Source: JAAYZX01 sp040770645
GTDB taxonomy: Bacteria; Actinomycetota; Thermoleophilia; RBG-16-64-13
Assembly: GCA_040770645.1 (NCBI GenBank)
Contig: JAXGIS010000026.1
Coordinates: forward strand, 1-14,734
DNA: 14,734 nt
Direction of reading: 5' to 3'
Part shown: piece by piece, positions 7,327 through 14,734 of the stretch
Layout of the letters: each line of letters opens with the position of its first letter
Numbering within the stretch: the stretch's first letter is position 1
The notes under the pieces: generated by a model
What the model saw: the letters and a program-made list of their open reading frames with translations, nothing else
What the model was told of the DNA's origin: nothing
Database searches by the model: none
Position numbers and translations under genes: made by a program

Positions 7327-9282
7327 GTGGCTGAGGAAAAACTAGTCTTTCCCGTACCGGAAAACCTGAAGAAGACCGCATGGATCAACTCCGAAGAGCA
7401 GTACAACGAGATGTACAAGCGGTCCATCGAGGACGCGGACAACTTCTGGGCCGAGTTGGCCGATGAACTCCTCATCTGGTACAAGAAGTGGGACAAGGTC
7501 CAGAATCACGACTGGGCCAATGCGAAGATCGCGTGGTTCGAAGGCGGCAAGCTGAACGCCACCTACAACTGCCTCGACCGCTGGATGGGCACGCCCAACG
7601 AGAACAAGGTCGCCTATTTTGTGGAAGGTGACCATCCGGACGACTCCTACACCCTCACGTACCGTCAGCTGTACGATCAGGTCATCAGAGTCGCCAACGG
7701 CCTGGCCAAGCTCGGCGTCAAGAAGGGCGACCGCGTCTCTCTGTACCTCCCCATGATCCCGCAACTCCCTGTGGCTATGCTGGCCTGCGCACGTCTCGGC
7801 GCCATCCACAGCGTGTGCTTCGGTGGTTTCTCGGCTGAGGCCCTCCGCGACCGTCTCATCGACGCCGAGGCCAAGGTCCTCATCACCACCGATGGATCTC
7901 TCCGCGGCGGCAAGAAGATCAACGCCAAGGGTTCCGCCGACACCGCCATGGCACAGGCTCCCAGTGTTGAGAAGTGCATCGTGGTCAAGCACACCGGCGT
8001 CGACGTCAACTGGGTCGAAGGCCGCGACATGTGGTGGGACGACATCCTGAACGATGCCGACAACGCCAAGGACATCGCGTGCGTGGAAGTGGATGCCGAG
8101 GATCCTCTCTTCATTCTCTACACCTCTGGCTCCACCGGCAAGCCCAAGGGCGTGGTTCACACCACGGGCGGCTACCTGCTGCAGGGTGTCGCCACTTTCA
8201 AGTACGCGTTTGACTACCACGAAGGCGATGTGTTCTTCTGCACCGCCGACATCGGCTGGGTCACGGGCCACACTTACTGCGTGTACGCTCCCCTGATCGC
8301 CGGGGCCACCTCGGTTCTCTTCGAGGGCGTCCCCAGCTACCCCGACTACAGCCGCTTCTGGAAGATCGTTGAGCGCTACAAGGTCAATCAGCTCTACACC
8401 GCCCCCACCGCCCTCCGCGCCATCGCCAAGGAAGGCGACCAGTGGCTCGAAGGCATCGACATGTCGTCGCTGCGCATCCTCGGGTCCGTAGGCGAGCCCA
8501 TCAACCCCGAAGTGTGGCTCTGGTACTACAACAAGATCGGCGGCGGCCACTGCCCCATCGTAGATACCTGGTGGCAAACGGAAACCGGTTCCCACCTGCT
8601 GCTGCCGCTTCCGGGCGCTGTGGCCAATAAGCCGGGTTCCGTGGGTCGTCCCTTCTTCGGCGTGCAGCCGGACCTCCTGGATCCCGATGGTGTTCCCGTG
8701 ACCGAGCCCGGTGTGGCCGGCAACGTGGTCCTCAAGGCCCCGTGGCCGAGCATGATGCGCGGCATGTGGGGTGACCCGGCCCGCTTCTTCGAAACCTACT
8801 TCGCGCAGTACCCCGGCTACTACACCGCCGGCGACGGTGGCCGCCGCGACGAGGACGGCGACTGGTTCATCACCGGCCGCGTCGACGACGTCATCAACGT
8901 CTCCGGCCACCGCATGGGCACCGCCGAGATCGAGTCCGCTCTGGTCAGCCACGAGCTGGTCTCCGAAGCGGCCGTCGTAGGCATGTTCCACGACATCAAG
9001 GGCGAAGGCATCTACGCCTACGTCACCCTGAACGCCGGTGTTGAGCCCACCGACGCCCTCAAGAAGGAACTCGTGGCACACGTGCGCAAGGAGATCGGCC
9101 CGATCGCCAGCCCCGACGCCATTCAGTGGGCTCCCGGCCTGCCGAAGACTCGGTCCGGCAAGATCATGCGCCGTATCCTGAAGAAGATCGCCAAGAACGA
9201 CCTGACCGACCTGGGCGATACCTCCACCCTGGCCGAGCCGGAAGTCGTCGACGAACTGATCGCGAACCGTCTGGTCAAGTAG
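7327..9282 (+). CDS. acs: Acetyl-CoA synthetase, AMP-forming
   Basis: The 651-residue protein has the full length of AMP-forming Acs, which turns acetate, ATP and CoA into acetyl-CoA through acetyl-AMP in the cytosol. Visible motifs: the ATP-binding loop YTSGSTGKPKG (residues 265-275), VDTWWQTETGSH, the hinge region YTAGDGGRRDEDGDWFITGR, VDDVINVSGHRMGTAEIE, and the C-terminal PKTRSGKIMRR with Lys612 at the position that is acetylated to switch off Acs in other bacteria. The start is GTG 7327, with GGAGGA at 7314-7319 seven bases upstream. It is the only plus-strand gene here and is monocistronic, ending before a strong hairpin. Its codons strongly favour C/G-ending forms with many AAG, TTC and GGC, as in highly expressed genes. 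With the pdh operon nearby it gives a second route to acetyl-CoA. No defect seen. Confidence 0.97.
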   Translation: MAEEKLVFPVPENLKKTAWINSEEQYNEMYKRSIEDADNFWAELADELLIWYKKWDKVQNHDWANAKIAWFEGGKLNATYNCLDRWMGTPNENKVAYFVEGDHPDDSYTLTYRQLYDQVIRVANGLAKLGVKKGDRVSLYLPMIPQLPVAMLACARLGAIHSVCFGGFSAEALRDRLIDAEAKVLITTDGSLRGGKKINAKGSADTAMAQAPSVEKCIVVKHTGVDVNWVEGRDMWWDDILNDADNAKDIACVEVDAEDPLFILYTSGSTGKPKGVVHTTGGYLLQGVATFKYAFDYHEGDVFFCTADIGWVTGHTYCVYAPLIAGATSVLFEGVPSYPDYSRFWKIVERYKVNQLYTAPTALRAIAKEGDQWLEGIDMSSLRILGSVGEPINPEVWLWYYNKIGGGHCPIVDTWWQTETGSHLLLPLPGAVANKPGSVGRPFFGVQPDLLDPDGVPVTEPGVAGNVVLKAPWPSMMRGMWGDPARFFETYFAQYPGYYTAGDGGRRDEDGDWFITGRVDDVINVSGHRMGTAEIESALVSHELVSEAAVVGMFHDIKGEGIYAYVTLNAGVEPTDALKKELVAHVRKEIGPIASPDAIQWAPGLPKTRSGKIMRRILKKIAKNDLTDLGDTSTLAEPEVVDELIANRLVK

Positions 9283-9320
9283 TCGAGCAATCCGACCGAG
9301 ACCGGTCACCGATTCGGCGG

Positions 9321-9352
9321 AAGAGGCCGGCCCCGTTGGGGGCCGGCCTCTT
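9321..9352. terminator. 14-bp perfect hairpin after acs
   Basis: AAGAGGCCGGCCCC (9321-9334), loop GTTG, then the exact reverse complement (9339-9352), followed by CATTTGC. It starts 39 bases after the acs stop and about 100 bases beyond the end of the convergent Cys-rich gene. It is probably the acs terminator and perhaps serves both strands, although the T-run is weak. Confidence 0.75.
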
Positions 9353-9449
9353 CATTTGCGAGGTTGCGACGTAGGGGTATCCTTTTCGCGGCGCATCCCC
9401 CGTGGCTGCGGACCGCCACCGCGTTCCCACCACGAGCTGCACCGCAGTA

Positions 9450-10240
9450 TCAGATCTTCCCGTCCCCGCCGCAACGCGTACAGGTCACCCGCCCACTTCC
9501 CCCGCAGGCAGAACAAGAACTGGTACTGGTGACCTTGCCGCTTCCCCCACAAGTGCCGCAGGTCTGGTTGCGGCCACTCGATACACTCCCGCTGCCTCCG
9601 CACACCGGACAGCTCGATTGCTGTTGGGTGTGGACGACCCCCCACCCATCGCACCGATCGCAGGTGTAGCCACCCACCATGCCCGTACCGCCGCACTTGG
9701 GACAGCTCGTCGAAACCTCTTTGTAAATGGACCCGCTGCCGCCGCAGTTGTTACAGGTCTGACTGGAGCTCACATACACAGTCCCCGAGCCGCCGCAGGT
9801 GGAGCAGTTACGCGATGCCGTGACTTTGCCGCTGCCACCACAGACACTGCAGGCCACCGTGCCCTTGCCGCCACAGGTGGGGCAGGTGGCGCTGCCCGCG
9901 CCGCCCGCGGTAGACGTGGTTGTCTCTGCAGCCGTGGTGGAGGTGGTGGACGATCCGGTCGGTTTGGTGGTGACGGTGGTGCTAGTGCCGGTGTCACCTG
10001 CCGGGACGGAGGTGGTGGTCACGGGTGGTGGAGGGCCGCCCACGTACCCTATACGCGAGGCCACCACTTCTCCCCCTCATCATCGACCGCCGCCGTACCG
10101 CAACCACACAATGAAATCACCACAGCGACCAACAAAACCACTGCCGGCAACAGTGGTGGCCACCCGGCGGGAATCGCGTCCCACCGCCAGGACCAAAAAC
10201 CAGTACTCGCAGCCAACTTGGTCCCTCTATCTCTGTTCAT
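9450..10240 (-). CDS. Membrane- or lipid-anchored protein with ten CxxCxGxG zinc motifs (frame broken once)
   Basis: The first 56 residues (ATG 10240) give a polar N terminus, a hydrophobic helix (about 28-44, LLPAVVLLVAVVIS) and the lipobox-like LCGC (Cys47). The frame then ends at 10049. The neighbouring frame continues to 9450 and reads EVVASRIGYVGG, a Thr/Ser/Pro-rich stalk, then ten CxxCxGxG motifs: CPTCGGKG, CSVCGGSG, CSTCGGSG, CNNCGGSG, CPKCGGTG, CDRCDGWG, CPVCGGSG, CGTCGGSG, CSACGGSG and CTRCGGDG. Adding one G in the GGGGG run (minus strand, 10072-10076) joins them into about 263 residues. Such motifs bind zinc in pairs in the DnaJ cysteine-rich region, which has four; ten would make up to five centres. 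There is no J domain. The ribosome site GAGGGG (10249-10254) is eight bases before the ATG and overlaps the stop of the kinase gene, so the two are an operon. Without the frame repair, the second part would start at GTG 10067 and stay in the cytosol. Function unknown. Confidence 0.75.
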
Positions 10241-10252
10241 GTACTTCACCCC

Positions 10253-13200
10253 TCAAATTATCAATGGGGTTTCATCGGCGTCGTCTTCAGCGGCGGCCTC
10301 CTGGGAGCCGCCGGCCCCATCGGTGACGTCGAAGGCTTCGACCCTGGTGGCACCCCTCATCGGTTCCGGGGCGGGAGGCGCTGAGGGCGCTCCCGCCCCA
10401 CTCATAACCGCCGCCAACGCAGCGGCCAGCTGCCCGGCAGTCTGATATCTGCCCTCGGGTTCTTTGGCCAACACTATACTCAAGACCTCCTCGATCCCCT
10501 CCGGTAGCTTCGGGTTCAGCGGCCTGGCGGCGGGAACCGACGCCGTCAGGTGCTTGAGCAGAACGGTGGCCGTGGTATCACCCTCGAATGGTACGCGTCC
10601 GGTCAAGAATTCGAAGAGAACTACTCCCAAGGAATACAGATCGGAGCGAGGGTCAGAGGTCAGATCCTGTGCCTGCTCCGGCGACATATAGTGGGCGGAG
10701 CCCACCACGAATCCCGTCTGCGTGTATCGCGCGCTCCCAAGAATGCGGGCTATACCGAAATCGGTGAGCACTGGATCGCCTTCTTGCGTGAGGAGAATGT
10801 TGGTGGGCTTGATATCTCGATGGATCATGCCTTGACGGTGGGCATAATCGAGAGCGGAGCACAACGGCGAGAATAGCCGCACCGCCTCCGGTAGGTCTGG
10901 ATACTGGCCCTGTTCAGCGAAGCGGGCTGTGCGCTCGGCGAGCGTCTCCCCCGCGATGTACTCCATGACAATGAAGTACGTGTCATTGATGAAGTCGAAG
11001 TCGAGCACTCGGATGATGTTGGGGTGGCGCAACCCGGCCACCGCCCTCGCCTCCGTTTGGAATCGTCCCACGAAGCTCGGATCTGCAGCCAGATGCGAGT
11101 GGAGAACCTTGAGGGCCACCTCTTGCCCCAGTCCCGGGTGGCGTGCCCGGTATACCGTGGCCATACCGCCCCGGCCCAACACCCCGATGATCTCGTAACG
11201 ACCGAGCCTGGCGAACACGGCCGGCGCCACTGGGGAAGGTATAGCCTCAGGTGGAGGTTGAGCCGGCCCCATAACAGAGGGCGGCACCGGCGTGGCTCCC
11301 ACAGGAATGGGCGTGGGCGTGGTCCACGGCGCGGGAGTGGCCTCCACTGGAGAGGGCGGGGGCGTGACCCACGGCATGGGCGGCGGAGTGGCACCGGGAG
11401 GCGGTGGGGGTACCGGTGTTGGGGTGACCCCAGGCGGCTGCACAGATGGCGTGGGAGGTACCGGCGTAGCCCCCGCTCCCGGAGGCGCGGCCACTCCCGG
11501 GGCGGGGCTCGGGGGTGGCCACGCGGGCGTTTCCAGAGATGTCGCGGCGGGAGCGGCGGGTGTAGGCGTGGCCGGAGGCCAAGCCGGGGGAGGCTGTGGC
11601 GGCGATGGCGCCGGCGTCGTGGCCGGAGGCCACGCCGGTGCCGCGGGCCTGGGCTCGGGGGTGTGGGGCGGCCACCCGGGTTGCTGCTGGTCGGGGTAGG
11701 TGAGGCCGGGCGGCACAGTGGGCCCGGGCTGTGGTGTGGCGGGGGCCGGGTGTGCGAAGGCATCCGACGGCATCGCCCCCATGGGAACCCCCCCTGCGGG
11801 GACCCCCTCCCACACCGGCGACTCAAAATGCGCGGCGCGGCGGCGTCTTTTGCTCAACTTCACTCCCACCACGACACCGCCGATAAGCAGCGCGGCTCCA
11901 CCGGCCGCAGCGTATACCCACCAGGCAAGACCCGCCGACGCCTCTCCACCTATCCCAATGGATCTCCGTCCACTCTCCTTCAAAGCCACGCTGGTTTTTC
12001 CAGCGATCAGGTTGCCTGGAGCAGTTCCCTCTTTCAAATCCAGAACCGCCGTAGCCCCAGCCGCAATAGCGCCAAATCCGAAAGAGCCCACCGATCCGCC
12101 TGCCCTCTTGAGGCGCACCGGAGAATCCGATCCGGCAGCGGAGGCCAGGTTCACAGAGAAAGTCCCTGAAGGCAACGCCACGAACCAGTAACGCTCGCCG
12201 TCGGCCGCGGTGAAGGCCAATACTTCGGACCCGAGGATACCGTTGTCCGCATCAGCGCCGTCCAAGTGGAGAACGGTACCCTCCTCGGCAGTCACCATGA
12301 TGGTCACCGGATCCCGTCCGCCGAGCGCCACGACCGGATCATTGCCTGTGGCTTGCCGTGTCTTCGATACCGCCACAGCCGGGATCTCAGCCCGAGGTAG
12401 AGAGTAATACTCGTCTCCCAACGCCGGAGCACGGAAGACATTGTCGGCCAACTGCTCTTTCGTAGCGTACTGCACAACGGATTCTGCCAGCCACGCGGAC
12501 CCACGCACGCCGATCCAGCGCGCAGAGTGGACGCTGGCATCTGCCCAAGCCCCAGATCCTGCATGTGCCTGGAAGATCTGGGGCGCCTGCACCGGCCACG
12601 GATCCAGAGCCAGCCCGCAGGTGTCCCAAGCCGGTCTCAAAGCCGAGGCCAGCCCCTCCACCAATGCTGGACCGTGCGGCCAAACCGCCACAAAATGATG
12701 GGTGGGTGCCACCAAGCCTTCACCCGCCCCGCCTGTTCGACCCGGGCTCGCAACGAATGGCGCGTAATCCAGGCCGTCGAGCATCGCCCTCATCGCGGGA
12801 TCGGAATGGAAACGTATCCCGGCCAACCAGTTCAGCACTTCCGCCTGATACCAAAGCGGAAGGTACTTCCCTTCAGGCCACAACCGCGCCACGAGAGATC
12901 CGGGAGCCATAGCCGCCACCATGCTGGGCGCAGCACTGTAGATGCCGGAAGGCCCACCGCCAATCGCCCAATCTCCTACCAGGGAAACGCCGTCCCCATT
13001 CAAGTGAATTGCCCCCGCCGAAGTCATCAACTCGTACCACTTGGGGTTGGAGGGGATGGCCTTGAGGTATTCGCCCAGCAACGAGTCCAGGTTATCTACC
13101 AAATCATCCTGTGACAGCGGCTCCACCGTCACCTCAACCAAGGCGCTTCGTTTCTGTGTTGCCCCGTCTTCGGCCGCTACGGTCATGGTCCCGAACGGCG

Positions 13201-13528
13201 CCTCGTCGGGGACGTAGATCCAAGCGCTGAATCTCCCCTCCTCTGACAACGAAGTGGTCTTGGGGATACGGAACACCGGCGAATCATTGATAAGGATGAC
13301 AACGGAATCGGCCCCCCGGTCGAAGCCCTCGCCGGTGATGCGGACGGCGGCACCCCGCGGAGCTTCACTGCGATCCAACTTGATACTGGGAGACTCGGCT
13401 CCGCCTTCCTGGGCAACGGCTCCACTCACCGCCACAAGCGGCGCCACCAACGCCACCAGCATCGCCACCACGGTCGCCAGCAGCAAGATCCCGGGGGGTA
13501 GGCTGCGGGGGCATCCCCACCCCATCAT
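10253..13528 (-). CDS. Receptor-like Ser/Thr protein kinase with N-terminal outside domains and C-terminal kinase
   Basis: A 1091-residue protein from ATG 13528. Order: signal peptide (1-39, likely cut at AVA-Q), an Ig/IPT-like domain (about 46-137, SIKLDRSEAPRGAAVRITG), a large unrecognised outside region (about 138-532), one membrane helix (534-556) followed by KLSKRRRR, a Pro-rich linker (565-775), then a Hanks-type kinase (776 to about 1035) and an acidic tail ending DETPLII. Kinase motifs are complete: LGRGGMATVY, VALKVL (Lys807), HRDIKPTN (Asp905, Lys907, Asn910), DFG (Asp923), and an activation loop with Thr936-x-Thr938 like PknB before MSPEQ. It should be active and cytosolic. PknB-type kinases have the reverse order, kinase first and sensor outside at the C terminus. 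The open frame extends to GTG 13681, but that part lacks coding character and would bury the signal peptide. It is followed after 12 bases by the Cys-rich protein. The ligand and targets are unknown. Confidence 0.9.
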   Translation of the reverse strand: MMGWGCPRSLPPGILLLATVVAMLVALVAPLVAVSGAVAQEGGAESPSIKLDRSEAPRGAAVRITGEGFDRGADSVVILINDSPVFRIPKTTSLSEEGRFSAWIYVPDEAPFGTMTVAAEDGATQKRSALVEVTVEPLSQDDLVDNLDSLLGEYLKAIPSNPKWYELMTSAGAIHLNGDGVSLVGDWAIGGGPSGIYSAAPSMVAAMAPGSLVARLWPEGKYLPLWYQAEVLNWLAGIRFHSDPAMRAMLDGLDYAPFVASPGRTGGAGEGLVAPTHHFVAVWPHGPALVEGLASALRPAWDTCGLALDPWPVQAPQIFQAHAGSGAWADASVHSARWIGVRGSAWLAESVVQYATKEQLADNVFRAPALGDEYYSLPRAEIPAVAVSKTRQATGNDPVVALGGRDPVTIMVTAEEGTVLHLDGADADNGILGSEVLAFTAADGERYWFVALPSGTFSVNLASAAGSDSPVRLKRAGGSVGSFGFGAIAAGATAVLDLKEGTAPGNLIAGKTSVALKESGRRSIGIGGEASAGLAWWVYAAAGGAALLIGGVVVGVKLSKRRRRAAHFESPVWEGVPAGGVPMGAMPSDAFAHPAPATPQPGPTVPPGLTYPDQQQPGWPPHTPEPRPAAPAWPPATTPAPSPPQPPPAWPPATPTPAAPAATSLETPAWPPPSPAPGVAAPPGAGATPVPPTPSVQPPGVTPTPVPPPPPGATPPPMPWVTPPPSPVEATPAPWTTPTPIPVGATPVPPSVMGPAQPPPEAIPSPVAPAVFARLGRYEIIGVLGRGGMATVYRARHPGLGQEVALKVLHSHLAADPSFVGRFQTEARAVAGLRHPNIIRVLDFDFINDTYFIVMEYIAGETLAERTARFAEQGQYPDLPEAVRLFSPLCSALDYAHRQGMIHRDIKPTNILLTQEGDPVLTDFGIARILGSARYTQTGFVVGSAHYMSPEQAQDLTSDPRSDLYSLGVVLFEFLTGRVPFEGDTTATVLLKHLTASVPAARPLNPKLPEGIEEVLSIVLAKEPEGRYQTAGQLAAALAAVMSGAGAPSAPPAPEPMRGATRVEAFDVTDGAGGSQEAAAEDDADETPLII
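11204..11836 (-). repeat. Low-complexity Pro-rich coding stretch of the kinase linker
   Basis: About 210 codons between the membrane helix and the kinase domain are dominated by Pro, Ala, Thr and Val, with recurring units such as PAWPPAT, TPTPVPP and GATPVPP. The opposite strand therefore shows long Gly-rich open frames that are not genes. The sequence suggests an extended flexible tether. Confidence 0.85.
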
Positions 13529-13845
13529 CGCCTGTGAACTCTCTCCGGCCCTTTCAGCTCCGCGCCCCTCTCGCACCTGACCCCCCAATCCGCATGCAGT
13601 CGCGCCTGCCGGCTGCGCGCACTCACGTGCTACGTCCACGCGCTCCGGCCAACATCCTACTGATACACGGTACCAATGCACGGCTCACATCAGACTCAGT
13701 GTATAACACCACCGGCCATAACGCGGGACGGGTGGCGCCGATGCGGGCCGCCGACACTAGTGTACGAACGGGCCCCCTCCCCCACAGTCACTCCCAAACC
13801 ACGGCGACGGCCAACGTCCCCTTGTATCACCTACCCCCGAACTAC
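13529..13845. other. Intergenic region between the EamA gene and the kinase gene
   Basis: This stretch of 317 bases separates two minus-strand genes. It includes the doubtful upstream extension of the kinase frame (13529-13681), a weak promoter near 13700 and a 10-bp palindrome ACACTAGTGT at 13754-13763. No convincing terminator hairpin for the transporter and no small gene with a good ribosome site was seen. Confidence 0.55.
13700..13708 (-). promoter_or_regulatory. Possible extended -10 promoter for the kinase operon
   Basis: The minus strand reads TGTTATACA, a TGn followed by TATACA (four of six -10 bases). It is AT-rich in a GC-rich setting and would start RNA near 13693, leaving a leader of about 165 bases before ATG 13528. 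No clear -35 is seen. The palindrome at 13754-13763 lies about 46 bases upstream. Confidence 0.35.
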
Positions 13846-14734
13846 CTACAACACTTCGGCCGGCAGGCTCTGACCCCTCTTTCTGGCCGTGACCAGATAG
13901 ATGCCGGCCAGCACCAGAGCCAACCCCACCAGCAGCCAGGTGGTCAACGTCTCCCCGCGAATCACCACCCCGGCCAGCACTCCAAATAGCGGGGTGAGCA
14001 TCGAGAACACCACCAGGTTGGTCACGTGGTAGCGCGTGATCATCCAGTACCACACCAGATAGCTGGCCGAGGCCACCACAAACGTCTGGTACGCGAGCGA
14101 CCAAGCCACCACGGGGGTCACATTAATGACGAAATCCCGCTCGAAGATGGCGGCCAGTGCCAGAAGCAGGGGAACCGAGAAGATGAGTTGGTAGAAGAGG
14201 ATGTGGACGGCCCCTACCTGGAAGCCGTCGGACATTATCTTGATGTAGATGGTGGTGGCCGCCCAGAACAGTGCGCAAAGCACCATCATCAGATCACCGA
14301 TCCAGTAGTTGGGCGGAAGCTCATCCGGCCGCGTGGCGAAAACTGAGGCAATACCCACCAAAGCCAACACCAGCCCCAGCACCCGTCTCCACGTGAGTCG
14401 ATCGTAGCTGAAGAGAAAGTGAGCACCTATGGCCACCCAAATCGGGTGCGTGTACATGAAGATGACGGCGCGCGACGCATTCGTGTAGCGCATGCCCGTG
14501 TACATGAAGAAGAAGTCGAAGGCGAACAGAACCCCGATCACTGCGCCGTGCAACAGGCGCCGGTCGCTGTGGAAGACCGGTTGACGCATCACCAGTAAGA
14601 CCACCGCAAACACAGCGCCGGCCACCAGATTGCGCAGTCCGGCCGTGAGCGAGGGCGGAAAACCCTCCGTGGATATTTTCATCATGACGACATTGATGCC
14701 CCAAAGCACGCACACCACCGTGAGGGCGGCCGCC
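13846..14734 (-). CDS. EamA/DMT-family membrane transporter, N-terminus beyond right edge
   Basis: The frame is open to the right edge (AAALTVVCVLWGINVVMMK), so the true start is just outside; GTG 14718 is only the first start-like codon inside the window. About 296 residues are visible, close to the full length of ten-helix drug/metabolite transporters, with two EamA repeats. The first helix has the family's WGINVVMMK (commonly WGxNF/VxxK). The first repeat ends at about residue 140 with LTWRRVLGLVLALVGIASVF, and the second ends with LTTWLLVGLALVLAGIYLV before a basic tail. This family exports amino acids, other metabolites or drugs across the inner membrane; the substrate cannot be predicted. 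No functional link to the kinase gene downstream is apparent, and more than 300 bases separate them. Confidence 0.88.
   Translation of the reverse strand, partial: AAALTVVCVLWGINVVMMKISTEGFPPSLTAGLRNLVAGAVFAVVLLVMRQPVFHSDRRLLHGAVIGVLFAFDFFFMYTGMRYTNASRAVIFMYTHPIWVAIGAHFLFSYDRLTWRRVLGLVLALVGIASVFATRPDELPPNYWIGDLMMVLCALFWAATTIYIKIMSDGFQVGAVHILFYQLIFSVPLLLALAAIFERDFVINVTPVVAWSLAYQTFVVASASYLVWYWMITRYHVTNLVVFSMLTPLFGVLAGVVIRGETLTTWLLVGLALVLAGIYLVTARKRGQSLPAEVL

Noticed and set aside
7342..9309. 655-codon minus-strand open frame across acs
   Set aside because: Antisense shadow of a full-length acetyl-CoA synthetase; no recognisable motifs.
9364..9669. Plus-strand frame with repeated LPLPPQ units
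   Set aside because: Antisense of the CxxCxGxG repeats; the regular pattern comes from the Cys/Gly codons of the real gene.
9450..9870. Regularly spaced repeats as a possible CRISPR array
   Set aside because: The spacing follows protein motifs, units are not identical at DNA level, and the frame is coding.
9450..10067. Calling the Cys-rich gene DnaJ
   Set aside because: There is no J domain (no HPD), no C-terminal substrate domain, and ten motifs rather than four; only the zinc motif is shared.
11292..11699. Gly-rich (GVGVTPGG-like) plus-strand frame resembling a structural repeat protein
   Set aside because: It is the reverse complement of the Pro-rich linker of the kinase; Pro codons read as Gly on the other strand.
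13529..13681. N-terminal extension of the kinase from GTG 13681
   Set aside because: It would put 51 polar residues ahead of a good signal peptide and has no typical family content; ATG 13528 is preferred.

Overview
The window is GC-rich, with several GTG start codons, strong GGAGG-type ribosome binding sites and hairpins that lack a clear U-tract. With a futalosine-pathway menaquinone gene and an exported Ser/Thr kinase, this fits an actinomycete-like (Actinomycetota) bacterium. The phylum is an inference and I cannot go lower. All genes are on the minus strand except acs.

Left part (1-4387): a futalosine hydrolase-like gene (mqnB, running off the left edge) lies downstream of a tight three-gene operon for a 2-oxo acid, probably pyruvate, dehydrogenase: E1 alpha, E1 beta and E2, spaced 2 and 1 bases apart. 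E3 is not in the window. A perfect GC-rich hairpin sits in front of the operon.

Middle part (4537-9352): two metallo-beta-lactamase-fold genes overlap by four bases (ATGA). The upstream one is a beta-CASP RNA-processing type enzyme. The downstream one is a COG1237-type hydrolase with an apparent signal peptide. Both are disturbed by single-base indels in short G/C runs, either assembly errors or real decay. A divergent intergenic region of about 380 bases with an extended -10 promoter leads to acs (AMP-forming acetyl-CoA synthetase, plus strand), which ends at a strong hairpin. PDH and Acs both feed acetyl-CoA.

Right part (9450-13528): the most unusual content is a two-gene unit. The first gene encodes a 1091-residue receptor-like Ser/Thr kinase with reversed topology: signal peptide, outside Ig-like and unknown domains, one membrane helix, a long Pro-rich linker, and the kinase at the C terminus. 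Twelve bases downstream is a membrane- or lipid-anchored protein with a Thr/Ser-rich stalk and ten CxxCxGxG (DnaJ-type zinc) motifs but no J domain. Its frame is broken once in a G run. Together they look like a cell-surface sensing module that I cannot match to a described system.

Right edge (13846-14734): an EamA/DMT-family transporter whose start lies outside the window. No rRNA, tRNA, CRISPR array, transposase or phage gene was seen.
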